In this document: piece after piece, positions 46,055 through 53,266 of the stretch
Layout: the number at the start of each line of letters is the position of its first letter
How positions within the stretch are numbered: position 1 is the first letter of the stretch
Assembly: GCA_040285745.1 (NCBI GenBank)
Contig: JAUFOR010000008.1
Span: 372,001 to 436,000, forward strand
Direction of reading: 5' to 3'
Source: Barthelona sp. PCE
Lineage: Eukaryota > Metamonada: BaSk clade
Length of the DNA: 64,000 nt
Program-made: the position numbers and the translations under genes
The notes under the pieces: generated by a model
Seen by the model: the letters and a program-made list of their open reading frames with translations, nothing else
Databases searched by the model: none
What the model was told of the DNA's origin: nothing

Positions 46055-48289
46055 ATGGTTCTTTTACATCCTCCGCCACGTAAATTTCCGTCATGGAAGA
46101 TTGTAACACAGTGTGATGGTTTAAAAGAACGTTTTGAAAACTGTATTGAAAATTTCATTCAGGAGTTGAAGATTGAAGAGCCATCTTTCGCTTACACTGT
46201 TGCAGATTTTCACGCCATGTGGGTTTACTTGGTAGAAGCAAGCGATTATTATCTTGGTCGTTTTGGACATTTTCGTCATCTTACAAAGAAGATACCGTTT
46301 GAATACTTCATAGATTTCGACAAGGGTGATGGGATAATATGCCGACACATTCTAGGAAGTTTCTTAGACTTTATTGAAGAGAGAAAACTAGATTTGAGTG
46401 AACTTTCTGAAATGATTAAACAGAAACCTAACATTACCAATAGTGATCAAAGGATGCTTGCAGCAAATGAGAATTTCACTCAACATCTCATTCGGCGGTT
46501 CAATCTTCCTATTGGAAGTGATTATGTGGAAGCTTCGTATCAAATTGGTTTAGCAAGCAGTTTAGCTCCATACGAACCAATTGATATTGTTGAATTCCCT
46601 GAAGAAGAGGTTCCTGCATTCATCGAGTGGTCGCGTGATTTGTATCAAAGTTTGAAACAACAAAAATATATTGCAACATACAAAATTTTCATTGAAGAAG
46701 ATGTTTTGCCCATTCACAAGGCTCTTATTCAACAGGCATGTCACTCAATGCAAGTTCCTATTGTCACCGATCGCCGTGAGGCAACGCATATTCTTCTTAG
46801 TGATACTCTAACTAGTTGTGGTGAGTGGAACGAGGTTGATTTTTACAGTGTTGAGTTCTCAAAGTTCAGAAGTGAACAAGAGCTACGAGTAAGCTGGTGG
46901 TATTACCCCGATAGTTACGATGTGTTCCTTCCACAGTTTTTTTTCGTAAGGCAGACTATTAATGGTAAGCAGTACAAGATGTTGGATTTGAAGAAGTTGC
47001 GTAAGAGCAATTATGATGTTCTCCGTGAGGCAAAGAAGGGAAGGAGACCAAAAGATAGAGTTTTGCGTGATAAGAACAACGTTCGTCGTACAAAAAGATC
47101 AGTAACTAACGTTCGTTGTCGTTGGATACTTGACTGGTTTTACTTTAACGAGGAGGTATCCTGTTTTGACTATGAAGAAATCCTACCTGAACTCAAAACA
47201 TCGCATCTAAAGCAGGAAAAGAAGCAAAGACAAGACGCCCGTTATGAAGAAATGGTTCCCGTCTTGGAACAGCCAGTACATTCTACACCAGGTGTTGGTA
47301 TCCCAGTACCGCACAAGATGGGGCTGGTTTCCTACGTCCCTAATGTCGTTTTGTCGGAAGACAGCTTAATCAAGACTTTAGTTGACGTTAAGGTCAACCC
47401 ACATTTGAATGCTGCGAAACAGGTATCACAGATCGAATATGTAACACCAGAAATTGCTTCTTGGTTTAACCCAGATAGTGTGAGTGAGGTTGAGATTAAG
47501 ACATTAGGTATTAAGGGTGCTGTAGAATATAACCGATATCGCAAAGTGCGTAACTTTTGTGTATCAGCGTACAGAATGAACCCAAGTATCTACTTCTCAG
47601 TTACAGCTGCACGTAGAGCATTGAGTGTTGATGTTAACTACATTTACAAAGTCCACTGCTTCTTAGAGCGTTGGGGTTTGATTAATTACAGTGGTGGACG
47701 TCAATTACCCAATCCACAACAACGTGTACCTAAATTGGTTGTTACTGACAATGAGTTGAACAGACAGCAACGTACATTAATGCGTTACACTTCAGAGAAG
47801 GTAAAATTAGTTCAAGAGTATTTTGAAAAAAATGTGCATGAAGATCATTCTACTCTTACTGAATCAGACTGGAAAGCTATTGCTCAGGAATTGGATATGG
47901 TGGTAACTGATTTGAAAGTAATTTTCTGTGGTAGCTTTACGAATGCCAATCATGAACCTAAGTTACCTGAAGATTCAACTAAGATGGAACAAGCTGATAT
48001 CAGTCGAGATGTTTCTGAAGTTTCGAAAGAAATTGATGAGGAGATTCGTGATGCTGTGTATTCCACAATTCATCAAGAAGTTCAATTATTAAATGATAAA
48101 ATTCAGACTTTTTCTGATCGCTCCAATCAGATGGAGAAGTATTTTAATCAATTGAGAATGTATGAGAATAGACTGATGGATAAAGCCATTGAATTACGTA
48201 AGCGTGAATTAGTAATTGAAGAACTTGAATCAAAGTATGCGAAAGAAGAGGAACAAAACGATTCTGAAATGATGATGATTGATGAGTAA
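46055..48289 (+). CDS. SWI3/SMARCC-type chromatin-remodelling subunit
   Basis: 744 residues. The N-terminal module (PRKFPSWKIVTQCDGLKERF, then YFIDFDKGDGIICRHILG) and a BRCT-like segment (about 205-290) with VSWWYYPDSYDVFLP match the SMARCC1/2 N-terminal region (HWWYYPDSYDTWIP). RCRWILDWFYFNEEVSCFDYEE corresponds to RWILDTDxFNEWMxEEDY. A SWIRM domain spans about 467-555, with NPSIYFSVTAARRAL and FLERWGLINY. A leucine-zipper-like coiled coil closes the protein (about 650-735). The SANT domain expected after SWIRM is at best degenerate (about 590-625). This is a core scaffold of SWI/SNF-type remodellers in the nucleus. The start is kept at 46055 because conserved sequence begins within 10 residues. 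Confidence 0.88.
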   Translation: MVLLHPPPRKFPSWKIVTQCDGLKERFENCIENFIQELKIEEPSFAYTVADFHAMWVYLVEASDYYLGRFGHFRHLTKKIPFEYFIDFDKGDGIICRHILGSFLDFIEERKLDLSELSEMIKQKPNITNSDQRMLAANENFTQHLIRRFNLPIGSDYVEASYQIGLASSLAPYEPIDIVEFPEEEVPAFIEWSRDLYQSLKQQKYIATYKIFIEEDVLPIHKALIQQACHSMQVPIVTDRREATHILLSDTLTSCGEWNEVDFYSVEFSKFRSEQELRVSWWYYPDSYDVFLPQFFFVRQTINGKQYKMLDLKKLRKSNYDVLREAKKGRRPKDRVLRDKNNVRRTKRSVTNVRCRWILDWFYFNEEVSCFDYEEILPELKTSHLKQEKKQRQDARYEEMVPVLEQPVHSTPGVGIPVPHKMGLVSYVPNVVLSEDSLIKTLVDVKVNPHLNAAKQVSQIEYVTPEIASWFNPDSVSEVEIKTLGIKGAVEYNRYRKVRNFCVSAYRMNPSIYFSVTAARRALSVDVNYIYKVHCFLERWGLINYSGGRQLPNPQQRVPKLVVTDNELNRQQRTLMRYTSEKVKLVQEYFEKNVHEDHSTLTESDWKAIAQELDMVVTDLKVIFCGSFTNANHEPKLPEDSTKMEQADISRDVSEVSKEIDEEIRDAVYSTIHQEVQLLNDKIQTFSDRSNQMEKYFNQLRMYENRLMDKAIELRKRELVIEELESKYAKEEEQNDSEMMMIDE

Positions 48290-48320
48290 AGACAATTAGA
48301 TTTATTTGTAAATACACTAG

Positions 48321-49529
48321 TTAGTATTCAGGGTAACTGCTGGAATATCCAATGGAACCTTCCATTGTACTGTGGAAGTCAAATGTAAGCTTCTTAGGAT
48401 CTTCCCAAGGGAATTCATTACGACCAAAATGACCGAAACAACTGGTAGGTGTGAAAATAGGACGTTGTAAACCGAGATCACGAATAATACAACCGGGGCG
48501 AAGATCAAAGTTATCGGCTACAATTTGTGTGAGGAGCTCATCATCAAAGCGACCAGTACCATAACTGTCAACGAAAACACTTAAAGGTTGAGCTAAACCA
48601 ATAGCATAAGAGATTTGAACCATGATACGTGTGCATAATTGAGCATGAACCAAAGACTTGGCGATCCAACGGGCAGCATAAGCAGCAGAACGATCGACCT
48701 TTGTGGCATCCTTTCCTGAAAAAGCACCACCACCATGGGCTCCCCAACCACCGTATGTGTCAACAATGATCTTACGGCCGGTGAGACCAGCGTCAGCGGC
48801 GGGACCACCAAGGGTGAAACGACCACTTGGGTTAATGTGATAGATTGTCTCCTCATCAAACATATCGCGAGGAAGAACAGAGGTGATGTGAGGCATAAGT
48901 GCTTCACGAATTTCTTCGTTTGTAACATTATCCTTGTGTTGTGTACTGACAAGAACGGTGTGAACTCGGATGGGAATGGGGTTAGAGTTCTCATAGAGAT
49001 ACTCAACTGTGACCTGAGACTTACAGTCAGGTAATAACCACTCGACTTCACCTGATTCTCTCAAGTCAGCAAGAAGCTTCACAATCTTTTGGGAAAGAAC
49101 ATATGAGAGAGGGAGTAGTTCCTCAGTTTCGTTGCAAGCGTAACCAAACATGAGACCCTGATCACCAGCACCAAATGTTTCAGCGTTCTTAGCAACGTGA
49201 ACAGCGTTGGCAATCTCTTGAGATTGTTGTTCGATGTAGACATCAACTGCACATGTGTCACAGTTAAGGCCGGACTCATCACTGATAAATCCACACTCAC
49301 GGGCGGCTTGACGAGCGACAGCCTCGAAATCAACTTTGCTATCAGTAGATATCTCACCCAAAAGGATGATTCTGTTGCCCTTGGTAGCTGTCTCGCATGC
49401 AACGCGAGAATTGGGATCGTCTTTTAAGCAAGCATCGAGAACAGCATCGCTTACTCGATCACACATCTTGTCAGGATGACCGAGACCCACAGCTTCAGAA
49501 GTAAACAAAAATGATCTGACGGAAGGCAT
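48321..49529 (-). CDS. S-adenosylmethionine synthetase
   Basis: 402 residues from ATG 49529; the longer frame adds 22 unconserved residues. It makes S-adenosylmethionine from ATP and methionine in the cytosol. Hallmarks are TSEAVGLGHPDKMCDRVSDAVLD at the N-terminus, the ATP-binding GAGDQGLMFGYA, and the P-loop-like GGGAFSGKDATKVDRSAAYAARW. The conserved SYAIGLAQPLSV and FGHFGR elements follow, and residues end PEY. Length and motif spacing are those of eukaryotic MAT enzymes, with nothing missing. A CCTTTTCAACACTTT motif is 20 bp upstream. It converges on SWI3 with 31 bp between stops. Confidence 0.97.
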   Translation of the reverse strand: MPSVRSFLFTSEAVGLGHPDKMCDRVSDAVLDACLKDDPNSRVACETATKGNRIILLGEISTDSKVDFEAVARQAARECGFISDESGLNCDTCAVDVYIEQQSQEIANAVHVAKNAETFGAGDQGLMFGYACNETEELLPLSYVLSQKIVKLLADLRESGEVEWLLPDCKSQVTVEYLYENSNPIPIRVHTVLVSTQHKDNVTNEEIREALMPHITSVLPRDMFDEETIYHINPSGRFTLGGPAADAGLTGRKIIVDTYGGWGAHGGGAFSGKDATKVDRSAAYAARWIAKSLVHAQLCTRIMVQISYAIGLAQPLSVFVDSYGTGRFDDELLTQIVADNFDLRPGCIIRDLGLQRPIFTPTSCFGHFGRNEFPWEDPKKLTFDFHSTMEGSIGYSSSYPEY

Positions 49530-49548
49530 TTTTTGACACGTAAAGTGT

Positions 49549-49556
49549 TGAAAAGG
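49549..49556 (-). promoter_or_regulatory. Initiator-like motif CCTTTTCA
   Basis: On the minus strand, CCTTTTCAACACTTT lies 20 bp upstream of the SAM synthetase ATG. Confidence 0.45.
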
Positions 49557-49833
49557 TGAAAAAAGTTCAAAAAAGAAAGATACTGACTTTTTCATATACC
49601 TCTTTGAAAAAAGTAGTCAGAAAGCACAGAACCCGGAGCTCTGAGTGGATAGAATCTTTTGTACATACATTTTTGGTTGAAATATTTTTTCAAAGATTTG
49701 AAGCAGTTTTGTCACAAAATAACAGTTAAAGTACTTATAAAAGTACGAAAACAGCCTGGGAGATGAGGTTATAGATTTTTTCGCTAAAGTTTCACTTTTT
49801 TTATGGAATTTGAAGATAAAACAAGGAACAATT

Positions 49834-50694
49834 ATGGGAACACAGTCTTTTAAGCGCAATTCACTCCTTCATTTAAGAAGATTGTTAAGCATTTTATGCA
49901 AATCACCTGTATTTTTATTCTTCATCACTTTATTAATTGGGCAAGGTACATATCTGATTGCTATGATTGAAGATTCTCGCATTGTCACAAACAAACCGGT
50001 CGAAATCTTTTCAAAAGGCTATACCTTTCTTGTAGTTTTAGTTGTTATTATCTGTTTCTTTGGGCAGATAATTCCCTTGTTGTTTTCAACACACGAGCTC
50101 TTTTATCTCACCCAGCAAGACAGGATACCATGGTTTGCACTTACTATTTTAATGTGTATCTATATTGCATTTGGTTTACGTTTGTGGTTTGTTAAGAGCA
50201 TCCCTCCGTTCGGAACCGTCGAGTCCAAGCGATTCATGGTGACATGTGTTATATATGGATCAATTTTGTTATTTGTATTTCTTTACACCTGCATGTTTGT
50301 GTGGTTTGATAATGATAAAGAAAGTATATTTGTGCGCTGTTACACAATTTTCCTTGGATTGCTATTTATTTTAGCAATATTTTTCATTGTTAAAACATGG
50401 AAACACCAACAAAGATTGCAACGAATTGCTCAAGTACGAAATAATTCAGCACGTCGTTCAAGGAAGAGTACATATCAACCAGGTGTCATCACATCTGACA
50501 TATTAGAAAACGGTGGACTTCCTCAAGTACAAAATCCCCTTCATCAACAAGTAGATATGACTTCTAAATTTAAGAATGCACGTATTTTAGATACGGAGGA
50601 GTACGAGGAGAAACAGAGACAGCAGGTAATTGATAGACAGAATGCTGTTATAGATTCAATTGTTAAGAACCATATAACCCGAAAGGAATACTGA
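49834..50694 (+). CDS. Multi-pass membrane protein, 286 aa, unknown
   Basis: 286 residues from ATG 49834. There are about five membrane helices between residues 20 and 185: FLFFITLLIGQGTYLIAM, FLVVLVVIICFFGQIIPLLF, WFALTILMCIYIAFGLRLWF, YGSILLFVFLYTCMFVWF and GLLFILAIFFIVKTW. The C-terminal 95 residues are cytoplasmic, basic and Gln-rich (HQQRLQRIAQVRNN, EEYEEKQRQQVIDRQ). A 16-codon upstream frame starting at 49803 overlaps the start out of frame. I do not recognise the family. Its stop lies 3 bp from the stop of the convergent YJU2 gene. Confidence 0.7.
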   Translation: MGTQSFKRNSLLHLRRLLSILCKSPVFLFFITLLIGQGTYLIAMIEDSRIVTNKPVEIFSKGYTFLVVLVVIICFFGQIIPLLFSTHELFYLTQQDRIPWFALTILMCIYIAFGLRLWFVKSIPPFGTVESKRFMVTCVIYGSILLFVFLYTCMFVWFDNDKESIFVRCYTIFLGLLFILAIFFIVKTWKHQQRLQRIAQVRNNSARRSRKSTYQPGVITSDILENGGLPQVQNPLHQQVDMTSKFKNARILDTEEYEEKQRQQVIDRQNAVIDSIVKNHITRKEY

Positions 50695-50697
50695 TCA

Positions 50698-51264
50698 TCA
50701 TCGTCCAGAAAAATGTTCATCTCTGTATTTAGCATATATAGAATGTTCACCAAATATTTTTGGTACTTTTATACTTTCAGTTGTTGGAACTTCTTCTTTT
50801 TCAGTTTGATCTGAGTATTGTTCTATCAATTTTCCAATTTTTAGCAATTCTTCAAGATTCTTTCGCTCTAGTTCAGCTCTATCTTGTAGAATTTCAATAG
50901 CTTCCTTTTTTTGTTCATCTTGCTGTTTTGGAATGATTTTTTGTTGTACTGCAACACAGTTTAGATCTGCAATATAATCAGAAGTTTCAACATCAGTTCG
51001 GACCGAAAAATATTGCAAACAACGTGGGCATTTCATTACAAACCGAAAAGAGCTTAATCCCATATAAGCATTCTGTATCTTTTCTTTTTTTGCATATAAT
51101 CGTGTACCCCTTCGAATAAATTCATCACAATTCAAACATTTAACAGTGATCGGGACATCAATCCTGGTTGAAATATTAGATTTCTTAGATTTTGTTTTTC
51201 TTTTCAATCGTGCATATTCAAATCCCTTCGGCAGATATTTTGATGCACCCTTTCGCTCACTCAT
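50698..51264 (-). CDS. YJU2: Splicing factor YJU2/CWC16 family
   Basis: 188 residues. The N-terminus MSERKGASKYLPKGFE matches the YJU2 start (MSERKVLNKYYPPDF). The zinc-binding Cys are at C43-x2-C46 and C79-x2-C82, with YMGLSSFRFVMKCPRC corresponding to YLGLPIFRFYIKCTRC and TDVETSDYIADL to TDPENTDYTMEH. YJU2 enters the spliceosome at the branching step and stabilises the branch helix. CCDC130 is the sister family; the MSERK start favours YJU2. The C-terminal tail is much shorter than in human YJU2 (about 320 residues). Its presence fits the three introns found in this window. A CTTTTTCA motif lies 16 bp before the ATG. Confidence 0.92.
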   Translation of the reverse strand: MSERKGASKYLPKGFEYARLKRKTKSKKSNISTRIDVPITVKCLNCDEFIRRGTRLYAKKEKIQNAYMGLSSFRFVMKCPRCLQYFSVRTDVETSDYIADLNCVAVQQKIIPKQQDEQKKEAIEILQDRAELERKNLEELLKIGKLIEQYSDQTEKEEVPTTESIKVPKIFGEHSIYAKYRDEHFSGR

Positions 51265-51456
51265 AATGGTTTAAAACTCTGAAAAAGTTAATAAAGTCCC
51301 AAACGATGTTTTGTCATTTTTAACCTTTCTCAGACAAACAATTTCATTCACGAGTGAGAACTGTTGCATAATAGCCATTTCCTTTGAGTTATATATTGTT
51401 TTGTTATAGTTTTTTTTGTTACTTTTTTTTTCTGGTTTGTTGCAAGCATTTGATTG

Positions 51457-52104
51457 ATGTATAAAATATTTAAAGTTGTTGAAAATTATTTGAGACTTTT
51501 TCCTGCTGGAAATGAGGAGAAGATGTATCTATATCGGAAAAAAATGTATTTTCGATTTTTTATACTTCATGTTACATTTGTTGTTTTTAGTTTGTTGAGT
51601 TCCATCACGTTGGGCATCGAGAACACAAGTTTCACAAGTCTAATTAGTGTTATAGTATGCTGCACTATTTCAACTTTTTTTTTCTTATTTGTATTACCTC
51701 TTGCATTTTATTTCCCTCCTTCTGATGTCAAATATGCACGAAAAGCAATGAAGAGGCGGCATATAAACATGGTTCATCTCACAGTGTGTTCAATTCTTTT
51801 AAGTTGTGTTGTACGCAATTTTATTAATTTTTATGACAGTTGGTATGCTTTAGAAGATGTTTTACCATCATCAGTGAAGATTATAGTTACAGTTATTAGT
51901 GTGATTGATATAGCATTTAGTATACACTTTGTTAAAGACATATATTACTTACTTTCATCGGTTTTATTTATAGTGAGTAATGTTTATGATACATTCAGTT
52001 TAAATCAAACAAAAAGTAATTTTGAAACTGTTTTATTTGAAGTTGAAGAAGAAGAAATAGACACACCTGATCGTTATGGAACTTTACATTCACCAAGTAT
52101 TTAA
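51457..52104 (+). CDS. Multi-pass membrane protein, 215 aa, unknown
   Basis: 215 residues from ATG 51457 (the frame before it begins at TTG). About five membrane helices are seen: FFILHVTFVVFSLLSSIT, LISVIVCCTISTFFFLFVLPLAF, MVHLTVCSILLSCVVRNFI, IIVTVISVIDIAFSIHFV and LLSSVLFIVSNVYDTF. The last 30 residues are acidic and Ser/Thr-rich. No family was recognised. Its 3' end is 15 bp from the convergent calcineurin B gene. Confidence 0.65.
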   Translation: MYKIFKVVENYLRLFPAGNEEKMYLYRKKMYFRFFILHVTFVVFSLLSSITLGIENTSFTSLISVIVCCTISTFFFLFVLPLAFYFPPSDVKYARKAMKRRHINMVHLTVCSILLSCVVRNFINFYDSWYALEDVLPSSVKIIVTVISVIDIAFSIHFVKDIYYLLSSVLFIVSNVYDTFSLNQTKSNFETVLFEVEEEEIDTPDRYGTLHSPSI

Positions 52105-52119
52105 TAATTCAAATTTCTT

Positions 52120-52827
52120 CTATAAACGAACTTCCATCTTTTCTGTAACAACTGTTGTAACTTTGTTAGGAACACGTTGTAAAAGGTTACAAAAATCTTC
52201 ATAGCATACTTTACCAACATTTTGTGTATCAGCTAGTTCAATTGTCTTATCAACCATCTGCTGAAGCTCAATATCTCCTAAATTGTTGCCAACCATCATC
52301 TTTAGAACCTGGAAAAGTTCTCCGTTTGAAATATACCCATCATTGTCGACATCATATACAGAAAAACAGAAACGTAACTTATCTTCTGGATCAGCTCTTG
52401 GTGAGAAGATTGAGAACACTCTAACGAACTCTTCAAAGTCAACTGATTCATCATGGTTCTTATCTAATAGACTCAATAACCTTTGTCTTAATGGATTCAT
52501 AGAGAAATCTAAATATTAGCATGTAAACATGGTGACCATTGTATCATCACATATTTGGGCCCTTTTTATCATTTAACTGTGTAAATACTTCAAAAAATTA
52601 TGAATGAAAAACAACCAATGAAAAAAATAACTACAATGTGATGTATATGCCCAAAAAATCATACTTGGGATCTGGAGGAACTCATCACCGGTCAGCCCAC
52701 CGCTGGCGTCCTTATCAAGAACAGAGAAACTGTTCCAAAGCTTTTCAATTTCTTCAGCACTGAGTTCAGATTCAGCTTGCAGCTGAGAGATTTCGTCGTT
52801 CGTTAATACACTTGCTTCGGCGCCCAT
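52120..52827 (-). CDS. CNB: Calcineurin B regulatory subunit, one intron
   Basis: Exons 52827-52665 and 52508-52120 encode 183 residues with four EF-hands. Exon 1 has the start MGAEASVLTND (Gly2, N-myristoylation site) and EF1 (DKDASGGLTGDEF). The exon join reads LQIP-NFS-MNPLRQRL, aligning without a gap to the calcineurin B stretch LPELQQNPLVQR. Exon 2 has EF2 (DKNHDESVDFEEF), EF3 (DVDNDGYISNGELF) with QVLKMMVGNNL, and a less regular EF4 (DTQNVGKVCYEDF; the loop lacks some Ca2+-ligating residues). It regulates the Ca2+-dependent Ser/Thr phosphatase calcineurin at membranes. Usual length is about 170 residues. Two separate half genes were considered and rejected. Confidence 0.94.
52509..52664 (-). 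other. Spliceosomal intron in calcineurin B (156 bp)
   Basis: 5' splice site GTATGATTTTTT after CCAA; 3' end GCTAATATTTAG. The join is phase 1 and restores the conserved spacing between EF1 and EF2 exactly. The element has CTAAT where the other introns have CTAAC. Confidence 0.88.
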
Positions 52828-53266
52828 TTATAAAAATGATGAAGATAGAGGGAATATAAAAGGAAAACAACACATGATATTAGAGTGCAGCTCCAATTCA
52901 GCTTGCAACAGCTTATCTATATATTGTCCCATGTGCAACTACTCATTTCGATCTTTGAGCTGTTTTCGTTGATTTTTCTTTTTGACAATATTTCAATTGA
53001 AGATGTGATTGTCCATTTTGAACATTTGAACTGCATATTTGTTGTCACTAAACCTTTTAAAGAGCCTTGTTAAAGAATCAAGCCGGCGTAGTCTATTGCT
53101 TTATCATATACCACTTTTATGGCCTTCAACTACACGTAAAGGCAGTAACTGTAATTTTATCCAACTTAACCTTATTAAAAAGGGAACGTCAAGATATACA
53201 ATGAAGTTGTGGTGTATCCGATTACTGTGCCCTTTTCAAACACTTTATTTAACGTAGCAAAGGTAC
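52828..53266. other. Divergent intergenic region with coding-like fragments
   Basis: 439 bp between calcineurin B and CPSF160. Short open stretches read like protein in more than one frame: DNISIEDVIVHFEHLNCIFV (within 52885-53073) and NEVVVYPITVPFSNTLF (about 53204-53250). Neither has a recognised match or clear splice sites. A CCTTTTCA motif lies at 53231-53238, so this region also contains the CPSF160 promoter. Confidence 0.35.
53231..53238 (+). promoter_or_regulatory. Initiator-like motif CCTTTTCA
   Basis: CCTTTTCAAACACTTT lies 29 bp upstream of the CPSF160 ATG. Confidence 0.45.

Noticed and set aside
52573-52827. Separate 84-residue EF-hand protein
   Set aside because: After residue 54 the frame runs into hydrophobic non-conserved sequence beginning at a GTATGA splice site; it is exon 1 of calcineurin B.
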